From JAXGPP01 sp964436865 (GTDB taxonomy: Bacteria > Planctomycetota > Planctomycetia > Pirellulales > Thermoguttaceae), in assembly GCA_964436865.1 (NCBI GenBank), contig CAYTFK010000041.1, positions 1 to 32,815 of the forward strand: 32,815 nt of DNA. Reading direction: 5' to 3'. The notes under the pieces were generated by a model that was not told the DNA's origin, searched no databases, and worked only from the letters and a program-made list of their open reading frames with translations. Of the stretch, positions 17,398 to 24,902 are shown piece after piece. The translations under genes were made by a program, and so were the position numbers. How positions within the stretch are numbered: position 1 is the first letter of the stretch; every line of letters begins with the position of its first letter.

Positions 17398-18705
17398 ATG
17401 ACCATTGGGAGAGCACACGAGACGACCACCTCGAAAGCCGCCGCGCCGACCGCTTTGGCTGCCGCCGCCATCGCAAGTACCGCTCACGCCGCCGGCAGCG
17501 ACGTTCTTCACGTCGGGCTCATCGGTTGCGGCGGGCGCGGCACCGGGGCTGCCGTGAACGCGATGAATGCCGATCCCCAGGCGAAACTCGTCGCCATGGC
17601 CGACGCCTTCGCCTGGCGGATCGATGCCAGCCTGGAACAACTCAAACGGCTCAAGCCCGCGCAGGTCGAAGTGAACGACGACGCGCGGTTCGCCGGCCTG
17701 GAGGCCTACAAGCATCTCCTGGCCAGCCCGGTCGACGTGGTGCTGATCACCGTCCCTTCGCACTTCACGCCGATCTATCTTCAGGCCGCGGTCGAAGCCG
17801 GCAAGCACGTGTTCTGCGAAAAGACCCATGCGGTCGACGCCCCCGGCGTGCACAGCGTGCTCCGCTCGGCGGAGATCGCCCGTGAGAAAGGGCTCTCGAT
17901 CGTCTCCGGCCTGGCGTGGCGTTACGACACGCCCGTGCAGGAGACAATGAAGCGCGTGCACGATGGCGCGATCGGCGAGATCCGTGCCATCCAGGAGGTC
18001 TGCAACACGGGACACCTTCGCAGCCTGCCGCGCCGCGACGGGATGACCGAGATGGAGTACCAGATCTATAACTGGTACGACTTCAACTGGCTCTCGGCCG
18101 ACCTGCCCGGTTTGAACCTCGTGCATAATCTCGACAAGGCTGCCTGGGCGATGCACGATGAGCCGCCACTGAAGGCCTGGGGAAGCGGCGGACGCCAGGT
18201 TCGCAACGGGCCGACTTACGGCGACTGCTGGGACCACCACGCCACGGTCTACGAATATGCCAGCGGCGTGCGGATGTTTGCCTACTGCCGGCAGATCAAC
18301 GGCACGGTGACCGACATCTCCGACCGCTTCTTCGGCACCAAGGGACGCTGCGACCTCTTGCGCGGCGTGATCGAGGGCGAGACGAACTGGCGCTACGAAG
18401 GGCCCCCCTGCGACCGCTTCGACGCCGAGCATGTGGCCCTCTTCGCCTCGATCCGCTCCGGGCAGCCGATCAACAACGGCCTCTACATGGCCCGCAGCAG
18501 CCTCCTGGCGCTCATGTCCACGTGGTGCTCGCACACTGGGCAGGAAATTAGCTGGGAGCAGGCACTCGCCTCGAAGAAGCAGGTCAACCCGAAGCGCTAC
18601 GCGCTCGACGCCGACCCGCCCACGCTGCCCGGCCCCGACGGCAACTACCCGATCGCCGTGCCCGGTATGACTATTCCTGACGCACTGCCGTGGCAGGAGG
18701 CATGA
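17398..18705 (+). CDS. Gfo/Idh/MocA family oxidoreductase (possibly damaged Tat signal)
   Basis: The 435-aa product belongs to the secreted Gfo/Idh/MocA proteins common in Planctomycetes. It has a Rossmann nucleotide site GLIGCGGRGTGAA (about 40-52), a VPSHFTPIYLQAAVEAGKHVFCEK strand-helix region and a C-terminal GPDGNYPIAVPGM. The usual EKP motif of the family reads EKT (141-143). Relatives begin with a twin-arginine signal, and the second copy at 29949-31262 has one (SSRRHFLK). Here the N-terminus from ATG 17398 lacks RR but keeps a hydrophobic stretch (APTALAAAAIAS) and an AHA cleavage-like site. The +1 frame of the same bases spells TRR, suggesting a small indel. A GGTGAGG sequence lies just before the ATG. 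The substrate is unknown; a sugar or inositol derivative is likely from the family. Confidence 0.82.
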   Translation: MTIGRAHETTTSKAAAPTALAAAAIASTAHAAGSDVLHVGLIGCGGRGTGAAVNAMNADPQAKLVAMADAFAWRIDASLEQLKRLKPAQVEVNDDARFAGLEAYKHLLASPVDVVLITVPSHFTPIYLQAAVEAGKHVFCEKTHAVDAPGVHSVLRSAEIAREKGLSIVSGLAWRYDTPVQETMKRVHDGAIGEIRAIQEVCNTGHLRSLPRRDGMTEMEYQIYNWYDFNWLSADLPGLNLVHNLDKAAWAMHDEPPLKAWGSGGRQVRNGPTYGDCWDHHATVYEYASGVRMFAYCRQINGTVTDISDRFFGTKGRCDLLRGVIEGETNWRYEGPPCDRFDAEHVALFASIRSGQPINNGLYMARSSLLALMSTWCSHTGQEISWEQALASKKQVNPKRYALDADPPTLPGPDGNYPIAVPGMTIPDALPWQEA

Positions 18706-18975
18706 GCCGGAGTGTTTCGCATCAATGGGGGGGCGTCCCTAGCTCCCACGCGACCTGCTGAACGAGATCTCGGATGTAACTTCCTCGCGAAACAACGAAT
18801 CCATAAATAGGAGGGTCGGCGGCCATTGATGGCCCCTTGCAATCGCCGCATACCCCCCGTACTGATGGCTTATCGCTATGCCGCAGTAGCCCGCCAGGAG
18901 GGAACCTTTTCGGGCCGAGCGACGTAGAATCTCACACAATCAACGCGCCCTTCGAGACCGACAGAGGAGTGGAAC

Positions 18976-19659
18976 ATGATATTCGACCCCTTGTATTTCC
19001 TGATGGCGGCACCGGCACTGCTGCTGGCGCTTTGGGCGCAGTTCCGGATCAGCTCAACCTACGCGAAAGCACAGCGCGTGGCGGCCCCGCTGAGCGGCGC
19101 CGCGGCGGCTCGACATATCCTTGACTCGGCCGGGCTCAACGGCGTCGATATCGAGATGATCGGCGGACATTTGAGCGACCACTACGACCCGCGGCACAAG
19201 GTGCTCCGCCTCAGCCAGGAGGTGTACCAGAGCCGCTCGCTGGCGGCGGTAGGAATCGCGGCCCACGAAGCGGGACATGCCATCCAGGACGCCCGGCGGT
19301 ACGCGCCCCTGGTCGTCCGCAACGCCGCCGTGCCGATCGCCGGCTTCGGCAGCAACTTCGCCATGATCCTGGTGATCCTCGGCGCCGTCGTCAGCTCGCT
19401 GAACTTTCTGATCACCGTCGGCATCGCCCTGTTTGCCGGAGTGGTCTTCTTCCAGTTGGTCAACCTGCCGGTGGAGTTCAACGCCAGCAACCGGGCGAAG
19501 CAGCAGCTTGTCGCCCTGGGGATCGTTCCCCAGCAGGAGATGTACTATGTCAACAAGGTCCTCAACGCGGCGGCAATGACCTATGTAGCCGCCACGCTGC
19601 AAGCGATCCTCACCCTGCTTTACCTGATCATCCGCTTCACCGGCGGCAGCCGCGATTAG
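18976..19659 (+). CDS. membrane zinc metallopeptidase (Zn_peptidase_2, YugP-like)
   Basis: The 227-aa protein opens with a membrane helix (YFLMAAPALLLALWAQ), has the zinc-binding HEAGH motif at residues 97-101 within VGIAAHEAGHAIQDA, and has further helices near 118-155 (AVPIAGFGSNFAMILVILGAVV, LITVGIALFAGVVFFQL) and at the C-terminus. A second acidic segment, NLPVEFNASNRAK, may supply the third zinc ligand. This matches PF04298, known from YugP of Bacillus. Its natural substrates are not established; membrane protein quality control is a guess. GAGGAG seven bases before the ATG supports the start. A strong terminator follows at 19704. Confidence 0.92.
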   Translation: MIFDPLYFLMAAPALLLALWAQFRISSTYAKAQRVAAPLSGAAAARHILDSAGLNGVDIEMIGGHLSDHYDPRHKVLRLSQEVYQSRSLAAVGIAAHEAGHAIQDARRYAPLVVRNAAVPIAGFGSNFAMILVILGAVVSSLNFLITVGIALFAGVVFFQLVNLPVEFNASNRAKQQLVALGIVPQQEMYYVNKVLNAAAMTYVAATLQAILTLLYLIIRFTGGSRD

Positions 19660-19674
19660 CGGATGGTCCCAGCA

Positions 19675-19690
19675 ACGGGCTGAAGCCCGT
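19675..19690. repeat. short palindrome ACGGGCT-GA-AGCCCGT
   Basis: A perfect 7-bp inverted repeat with a 2-base centre lies just after the metallopeptidase stop and 14 bases before the intrinsic terminator. Palindromes of the form CGGGCT..AGCCCG recur as intergenic repeats in many GC-rich genomes. Only this copy was seen in the window. Confidence 0.4.
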
Positions 19691-19703
19691 CCAACGAATC
19701 GCG

Positions 19704-19732
19704 CGGCCGGCGGAACCCGCCGGCCGTTTTTT
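19704..19732 (+). terminator. strong intrinsic terminator after the metallopeptidase gene
   Basis: CGGCCGGCGG and CCGCCGGCCG form a perfect 10-bp GC stem with a 3-base AAC loop followed by six T. This is a textbook rho-independent terminator for plus-strand transcription. It lies about 45 bases after the metallopeptidase stop and isolates the YgbA-like gene, whose own control site starts ten bases further on. Confidence 0.9.
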
Positions 19733-19741
19733 CGCGCCCAC

Positions 19742-19755
19742 TTGATCCAGATCAA
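19742..19755. promoter_or_regulatory. FNR/CRP-family box TTGATCCAGATCAA
   Basis: The 14 bases are a perfect inverted repeat, TTGAT-N4-ATCAA, identical to the FNR/DNR/NnrR consensus. Its centre is about 92 bases before the start of the YgbA-like gene, so it could stand near -40 of a promoter for that gene if the leader is about 50 bases long. Regulators that bind such sites respond to oxygen, nitric oxide or related signals. The exact match together with the downstream gene's family is what makes it convincing. Which regulator binds cannot be told. Confidence 0.75.
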
Positions 19756-19840
19756 GTGCCCGGCGGCTCCGCCGTGCTATCGTAACTCCTGGGGGCAGAA
19801 ACGGCGCGGCGACATATCTCCGAATGCGTGGGAGCAAAAT

Positions 19841-20224
19841 ATGGCCGATCAACCTGCCACCCCGAATCCCACGCCGCCCCCATTGGGGCGTGAGAGAAAG
19901 ACCATCGTGGCGATGATCCGGCTCTACTGCCAGATGCAACACCGCAGCGAAGGGGCGCCCTGCGACGATTGCCGCCAACTCGAGGACTATGCCTTGGCGC
20001 GGTTGGATCGCTGCCCGTTCGGCGAATCGAAACCCACCTGTGCCCGCTGTCCGATCCACTGCTACAAGCCGGCCATGCGCGAGCGGATCCGCGCCGTAAT
20101 GCGGTTCTCGGGCCCGCGGATGATGCTGCGCCACCCCCTGCTGGCCCTGCGACACCAGATCGACAGCATCCGGTCATCGACCGAGCGCGACGTTCCGCCG
20201 TCGCAGCGAACCGCCGGTCGTTGA
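19841..20224 (+). CDS. YgbA-like 'nitrous oxide-stimulated promoter' family protein
   Basis: The 127-aa protein matches PF11756 (YgbA_NO), which takes its name from nitrogen-oxide-induced genes. The core starts at RERKTIVAMIRLYCQMQH, followed by cysteines at 30, 41, 44, 58, 67, 70 and 74 (CDDC, CARCPIHC), a pattern suited to iron-sulfur or zinc binding, then YKPAMRERIRAVMRFSGPRMMLRHP, which is typical of the family. GGGAG seven bases before the ATG sets the start. It is preceded by a terminator and a perfect FNR-type box, so it is probably expressed alone under low oxygen or NO. In enteric bacteria the family aids recovery from nitrosative stress; the molecular role is unclear. Confidence 0.9.
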   Translation: MADQPATPNPTPPPLGRERKTIVAMIRLYCQMQHRSEGAPCDDCRQLEDYALARLDRCPFGESKPTCARCPIHCYKPAMRERIRAVMRFSGPRMMLRHPLLALRHQIDSIRSSTERDVPPSQRTAGR

Positions 20225-20350
20225 CAGACCGCCTCGGCACGGATAGTTTTTTGGGCATGCTTGTTCGCCCAATCATGGAATCCGACGCTCGGATTCTGAG
20301 GGGTGCAAGGAGCCTTCTCGACCCCCCTGCGAACATGGCGCTGCTGCATG

Positions 20351-20356
20351 AGGAGG
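20351..20356 (+). promoter_or_regulatory. AGGAGG ribosome site that decides the adaptor start
   Basis: A perfect AGGAGG lies six bases before a GTG at 20363. The two in-frame ATGs at 20348 and 20357 either precede it or touch it, so they lack workable spacing. The GTG also gives the shortest lipoprotein signal with a proper lipobox. Confidence 0.65.
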
Positions 20357-20362
20357 ATGTCG

Positions 20363-21568
20363 GTGCGCTGCAATCGAGCGGGTAGGAACTGCCTGTTGCT
20401 TTTTGCCTGCCTGGCGGCCGCCGGATGCCGGCCGGAGACCGCGCCACCCGTGTTGCCGCCGCCGGTCGTTACCGTCGGCCTGCCTGTCGAGCGCGAGGTG
20501 GTTGATTATGAGGAATTCACCGGCCACACGGCTGCCCTGGACACCGTTGAGATCCGCGCCCGGGTGAGCGGCTACCTGGAGAAGATCCACTTCCAGCCGG
20601 GAACGGAGGTCGAGAAGGACCAGCCGCTGTTCGACATCGACGCCCGGCCCTACAACTCGGTGCTCCAGCAGGCGAAGGCCGAGGTAGCCAGCCTCGAGGC
20701 CCGACTCAAGCGACTCGATACCGAACTGGTACGAGCCAAGAACCTGCTGGCCAAGAACGCCATCGCCCAGATCGACGTGGACAAGGCCGTGGCCGATCAG
20801 GCCGAGGCCGCGGCGATGCTCGATTCAGCGAAGGCCGCCGTGGACCGGGCCAACCTGGATATCGAGTTCACCAAGATCCTCTCCCCGATGCAAGGCAAGA
20901 TCGGGCTCAACGATCTCAGTGTGGGAAACCTTGTCGCGGCCGATTCGACCCAGTTGTCCACCATCGTCTCGGTCGACCCGATGGCCGCCTATTTCGACAT
21001 TGACGAGCGAACCCTGCTGCGGCTGCAGCAGATGCTGCGCGAAGGAAAGGTCCCGCAGGCGAAACCAGGGCAGGCAAATGCCTTGATGGCGCTAGCCAAT
21101 GAGCAGGGATTCCCGCACGAGGGAACGATCGACTTTATCGAACCGCGCGTCAATCCGACGACGGGCACGCTGCAGATACGGGCCCTGTTTGCCAATCCTA
21201 AGCTCGAGCAGGGCGGCCGCTTGCTAGCGCCGGGGCTGTTCGTCAGGGTGCGCGTGCCGTTGGGCGCGCCGTCGCGCGCGCTGCTGGTGCCCGAGCAGGC
21301 GATAGGAACCGACCAGGGCCAGAAGTACGTGCTGGTGGTCGACGATGCGGATAAGGTCCAATACCGCCGCGTGAGCCTGGGGAGGCTCGAGGAGGGCTGG
21401 CGCGTGGTCCGCGAAGGGGTCGGCGCCGGCGAACGCGTGGTGGTCAAAGGCTTGCAGCGGGCCAGGCCGGGTATCAACGTGCGGACCGAATCCGCCACCG
21501 ATGCACCGCAAGCCGGGACAGGCTCAGCGCCGGCGGCGCCCACGGTCACGATGACGATCAGCCGCTGA
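20363..21568 (+). CDS. RND efflux periplasmic adaptor lipoprotein (membrane fusion protein)
   Basis: The 401-aa product begins with a lipoprotein signal ending in the lipobox LAAAGC (Cys22), so it is anchored by lipid. The order of parts is that of AcrA/MexA: a first barrel strand (VDYEEFTGHTAALDTVEIRAR), half a lipoyl domain (VSGYLEKIHFQPGTEVEKDQPLF), a coiled-coil hairpin (about 95-175), the second lipoyl half (SPMQGKIGLNDLSVGNLV) and a C-terminal barrel. It links the pump that follows, 54 bases downstream, to an outer membrane channel. In-frame ATGs at 20348 and 20357 are alternatives. No channel gene or regulator is adjacent. Drug, solvent or metabolite export is the family role. Confidence 0.92.
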   Translation: MRCNRAGRNCLLLFACLAAAGCRPETAPPVLPPPVVTVGLPVEREVVDYEEFTGHTAALDTVEIRARVSGYLEKIHFQPGTEVEKDQPLFDIDARPYNSVLQQAKAEVASLEARLKRLDTELVRAKNLLAKNAIAQIDVDKAVADQAEAAAMLDSAKAAVDRANLDIEFTKILSPMQGKIGLNDLSVGNLVAADSTQLSTIVSVDPMAAYFDIDERTLLRLQQMLREGKVPQAKPGQANALMALANEQGFPHEGTIDFIEPRVNPTTGTLQIRALFANPKLEQGGRLLAPGLFVRVRVPLGAPSRALLVPEQAIGTDQGQKYVLVVDDADKVQYRRVSLGRLEEGWRVVREGVGAGERVVVKGLQRARPGINVRTESATDAPQAGTGSAPAAPTVTMTISR

Positions 21569-21622
21569 TCCGAGCTTCCCTCGTCCAAGAGCCTCGATCG
21601 ACGCACGCAAAGGCATATCCCC

Positions 21623-24600
21623 GTGTTCACACGCTTCTTCATCGATCACCCGATTGCCGCCTCGGTCCTGTCGATCGTGATCGTCCTGGTGGGCGGGTTG
21701 GCGCTCAAGACACTGCCGATCGCCCAGTACCCGGAAATCGCGCCTCCCACGGTAGAAGTCTCCACAGTCTACCCCGGTGCCGATGCCAAGACCGTGGCGG
21801 AGACCGTTGCCTCGCCGATCGAGCAGCAGGTGAACGGCGTGGAGAACATGCTCTACATGGAGTCGAAGTCGACCAACGACGGCCAGATGAAGCTGACGGT
21901 CACCTTTGCGGTGGGGACCGATCTCGACATGGCGCAGGTGCTGGTGCAGAACCGCGTCTCGCTGGCCATGCCCAAGCTGCCCGACGCCGTGAAGCAGAAC
22001 GGCGTGTCGACGAAGAAGAAATCGCCGAGCATCATCCTCTGCGTGAATCTGATCTCCCCCGATGACCGCTACGACCAGTTGTACCTGAGCAACTATGCCT
22101 CGATGCAGGTCAAGGATTCGCTCGCCCGGTTGCCCGGCGTGGGCGACGTGAGCTTCCTCGGCGAGCGCGAATACAGCATGCGGATCTGGCTCGATCCGGA
22201 ACGGGTGGCGGCCCGCGGGCTCACCGCCGGCGACATCGCCCGCGCGGTCCGCGAGCAGAACGTGCAGGTCGCCGCGGGGCAGATCGGCCAGCCCCCCGTG
22301 GACCAGGAACTCGCCTTCCAGTACTCGGTCAACACGCAGGGGCGGCTTGTCGACGCAGCGCAGTTTGGCGAGATCATCGTCCAGACGGGCGAGGCGGGGC
22401 AGGTAACCCGCCTTCGCGACGTCGGCCGCATCGAACTGGGGGCCAAGAATTCCGACGTCACGAGCACGCTCAACGGCAAGCCGAGCGTCACGCTGGCGGT
22501 CTTCCAGTTGCCCGGTTCCAACGCCCTGGCTACCGCCCAGGGCATCGGCGCGGAGATGGAGCGGCTCAAGGAGCGGTTTCCCGAAGGGCTCGAGTACCAG
22601 ATCGTCTACGACACGACCCCCTTCATCGCCGAATCGATTCACGAGGTGGAGAAGGCGCTCCGCGATGCGACCATCCTCGTGGCGATCGTGGTGCTCGTGT
22701 TCCTGCAGAACTGGCGGGCGGCGGTGATCCCGCTCATCGCCGTACCCGTTTCGCTCGTCGGCACGTTTGCCGTGATGGCCGCACTCGGATTCAGCCTCAA
22801 CAACCTCTCCCTGTTCGGCCTGGTGCTGGCGATCGGCATCGTGGTCGATGACGCGATCGTGGTCGTCGAGAATGTTGAGCACCACCTTGCGCACGGGCTG
22901 TCGCCCAAGGAGGCGACGCGCAAAGCGATGGAGGAGGTCTCCGGTCCGGTGATCGCCGTGGCCCTGGTGCTCTGCGCCGTTTTCGTGCCGACGGCGTTCA
23001 TTACGGGCATCACCGGCGAATTCTTCCGCCAGTTTGCCCTGACGATCGCCGTCTCGACGGTGATCTCGGCTTTCAACTCGCTGACCTTGAGCCCGGCCCT
23101 GTCGGCCCTGCTGCTCAAGCCGCCCGGACAGGCCCGCGATCCTTTGACCCGGCTGCTCGACCTGGCGCTGGGCTGGTTCTTCCGCGGCTTCAACCGCTTT
23201 TTCGACTTCTCGGCCGGATGGTACGCGAACCTGGTGGGACGCACCCTCCGCCTGAGCCTGATCGTGCTGCTAGTTTACGGCGGACTGCTCTGGCTGACGT
23301 ACTTTGGGTTCACCTCGGTGCCGGGCGGGTTCATTCCCGATCAGGACAAGGGCTACCTGCTGGTCAACGCGCAACTGCCCGACGCGGCCTCGCTTGGCCG
23401 CACCCAGGAGGTGATGCGCGAGGTCGAGGAGATCGTCCGGGAGACGGAAGGCGTCGCCGATACGCTGAGCGTCCAGGGAATGTCGTTCCTGACCAACGCC
23501 AACGGCTCGAACCTGGGATCGATGTTCGTGATTCTGGACGGTTTTGAGGAACGCCACGGCCGGTCGGCCAACGAGATCGCCGCCGAACTCCGCACGCGGT
23601 TCGCGGCCATCCAGGACGCCCAGATCGGCATCTTCGGCGCGCCGCCGGTCGACGGCCTGGGCAACGCCAGCGGCTTCAAGCTTCAGATCCAGGACCGCCG
23701 CGACGTAGGAGCGATGGCGCTGCAGGAGGCGACCGACGCCACGATCGCCGCCGGCAGCAAGCAGCCGGGCCTCGTCGGGCTCTTCACCCCGCAGCGATCG
23801 GGTACGCCGCAGTTTTTCGTGGCGGTCGACCGGAGCAAGGCGAAGGCGATGGGCGTGCCGCTCAACGAGGTGTTCGACGCGCTGCAGATCTACCTCGGTT
23901 CGCTCTATGTGAACGATGTGACGCTGTTCGGCCGCAATTTCCAGGTCAACCTGCAGGCCGACGCCCGTTTCCGCAGCGATCCGGTGGCGGTGGGCAAGCT
24001 TCAGGTGCGGAACTCGCGCGGCGAGATGCTCCCCCTGGGCACGCTCATCGACGTGCAGGACACGAGCGGCCCGGCGGCCCTGAATCGCTACAACATGTAC
24101 CCCGCGGCGGCGATCAGCGGCGGGACGCTACCCGGGGTGAGTTCGGGCGACGCGATCCGCTTGATGGAAGCGGCCGCCGCCGAGAGCCTGCCGGACACGA
24201 TGGGCTACGAGTGGACGGAATTGTCGTTGCTGCAGATCCAGGCGGGCAACACGGCCACCGTGGTGTTCGCCGTGGCGGTGGTGCTGGTGTTTCTCGTGCT
24301 CGCCTTCCAATACGAGAGCTGGACGCTGCCGCTGGCGGTGATCCTCGTGGTGCCGATGTGCCTGTTGTGCTCGATCGCCGGGGTGGCCCTGGCGCGGCTG
24401 GATATCAACATCTTCACCCAGATCGGCTTCATCGTGCTGGTGGGGCTGGCGAGCAAGAACGCGATCCTGATCGTCGAATTCGCCAAGATGCGCCAGGAAG
24501 CAGGCGCGCCGCGATTCGAGGCCACAATTGAAGCTTGCCGGCTGCGGCTCCGCCCGATCATCATGACCTCCTTCGCCTTCATCCTGGGTGTCGTGCCGCT

Positions 24601-24832
24601 TGTGCTCGCCTCGGGCGCCGGCGCCGAAATGCGGCGGGCGCTGGGCATCGCCGTATTCAGCGGCATGCTCGGCGTGACGCTGTTCGGGATCCTGCTCACG
24701 CCCGTGTTCTACTACGTCCTCCAGTGGCGTTCCGAACGCCGCGGGGCGCTCGCCGAAGCGGTGAGACTCCGCGTCGAGGCCGACGGTCAGGAAGCTTCGC
24801 CGGCCACGGCAAAACCGGCGGAAGCCGAATAG
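21623..24832 (+). CDS. RND efflux pump, HAE1 (AcrB/MexB) family
   Basis: The start is GTG, with a modest AAGG site. The 1069-aa length matches AcrB-type pumps. The N-terminal helix (FIDHPIAASVLSIVIVLVGGLA) leads to the first porter domain. The proton-relay aspartates are present as D409 and D410 in LAIGIVVDDAIVVVENVEHH, and the matching lysine lies in GLASKNAILIVEFAK. The second half repeats the design, starting near residue 540. The C-terminal tail past the last helix is short and charged. It is a proton-driven exporter in the inner membrane, working with the adaptor just upstream. Fatty acids, detergents and drugs are the usual substrates; the actual one here is unknown. Confidence 0.95.
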   Translation: MFTRFFIDHPIAASVLSIVIVLVGGLALKTLPIAQYPEIAPPTVEVSTVYPGADAKTVAETVASPIEQQVNGVENMLYMESKSTNDGQMKLTVTFAVGTDLDMAQVLVQNRVSLAMPKLPDAVKQNGVSTKKKSPSIILCVNLISPDDRYDQLYLSNYASMQVKDSLARLPGVGDVSFLGEREYSMRIWLDPERVAARGLTAGDIARAVREQNVQVAAGQIGQPPVDQELAFQYSVNTQGRLVDAAQFGEIIVQTGEAGQVTRLRDVGRIELGAKNSDVTSTLNGKPSVTLAVFQLPGSNALATAQGIGAEMERLKERFPEGLEYQIVYDTTPFIAESIHEVEKALRDATILVAIVVLVFLQNWRAAVIPLIAVPVSLVGTFAVMAALGFSLNNLSLFGLVLAIGIVVDDAIVVVENVEHHLAHGLSPKEATRKAMEEVSGPVIAVALVLCAVFVPTAFITGITGEFFRQFALTIAVSTVISAFNSLTLSPALSALLLKPPGQARDPLTRLLDLALGWFFRGFNRFFDFSAGWYANLVGRTLRLSLIVLLVYGGLLWLTYFGFTSVPGGFIPDQDKGYLLVNAQLPDAASLGRTQEVMREVEEIVRETEGVADTLSVQGMSFLTNANGSNLGSMFVILDGFEERHGRSANEIAAELRTRFAAIQDAQIGIFGAPPVDGLGNASGFKLQIQDRRDVGAMALQEATDATIAAGSKQPGLVGLFTPQRSGTPQFFVAVDRSKAKAMGVPLNEVFDALQIYLGSLYVNDVTLFGRNFQVNLQADARFRSDPVAVGKLQVRNSRGEMLPLGTLIDVQDTSGPAALNRYNMYPAAAISGGTLPGVSSGDAIRLMEAAAAESLPDTMGYEWTELSLLQIQAGNTATVVFAVAVVLVFLVLAFQYESWTLPLAVILVVPMCLLCSIAGVALARLDINIFTQIGFIVLVGLASKNAILIVEFAKMRQEAGAPRFEATIEACRLRLRPIIMTSFAFILGVVPLVLASGAGAEMRRALGIAVFSGMLGVTLFGILLTPVFYYVLQWRSERRGALAEAVRLRVEADGQEASPATAKPAEAE

Positions 24833-24871
24833 GCAGATACGGCGAGTCTCAAGCCGCGAAGAGCCACGGCC

Positions 24872-24887
24872 GCCTGCCACGGCAGGC
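24872..24887. terminator. hairpin between the pump and the convergent kinase gene
   Basis: GCCTGC and GCAGGC pair around CACG in the 70-base gap between two converging stops. There is no T-run. It may end transcription from either side, but it is short. Confidence 0.4.
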
Positions 24888-24902
24888 AGTCCCCACAGTG
24901 TC

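Noticed and set aside
21524..22894. A 456-codon minus-strand frame opposite the RND pump
   Set aside because: It is antisense to strongly conserved pump sequence, with an R/H/D/V-rich composition and no recognisable motif.
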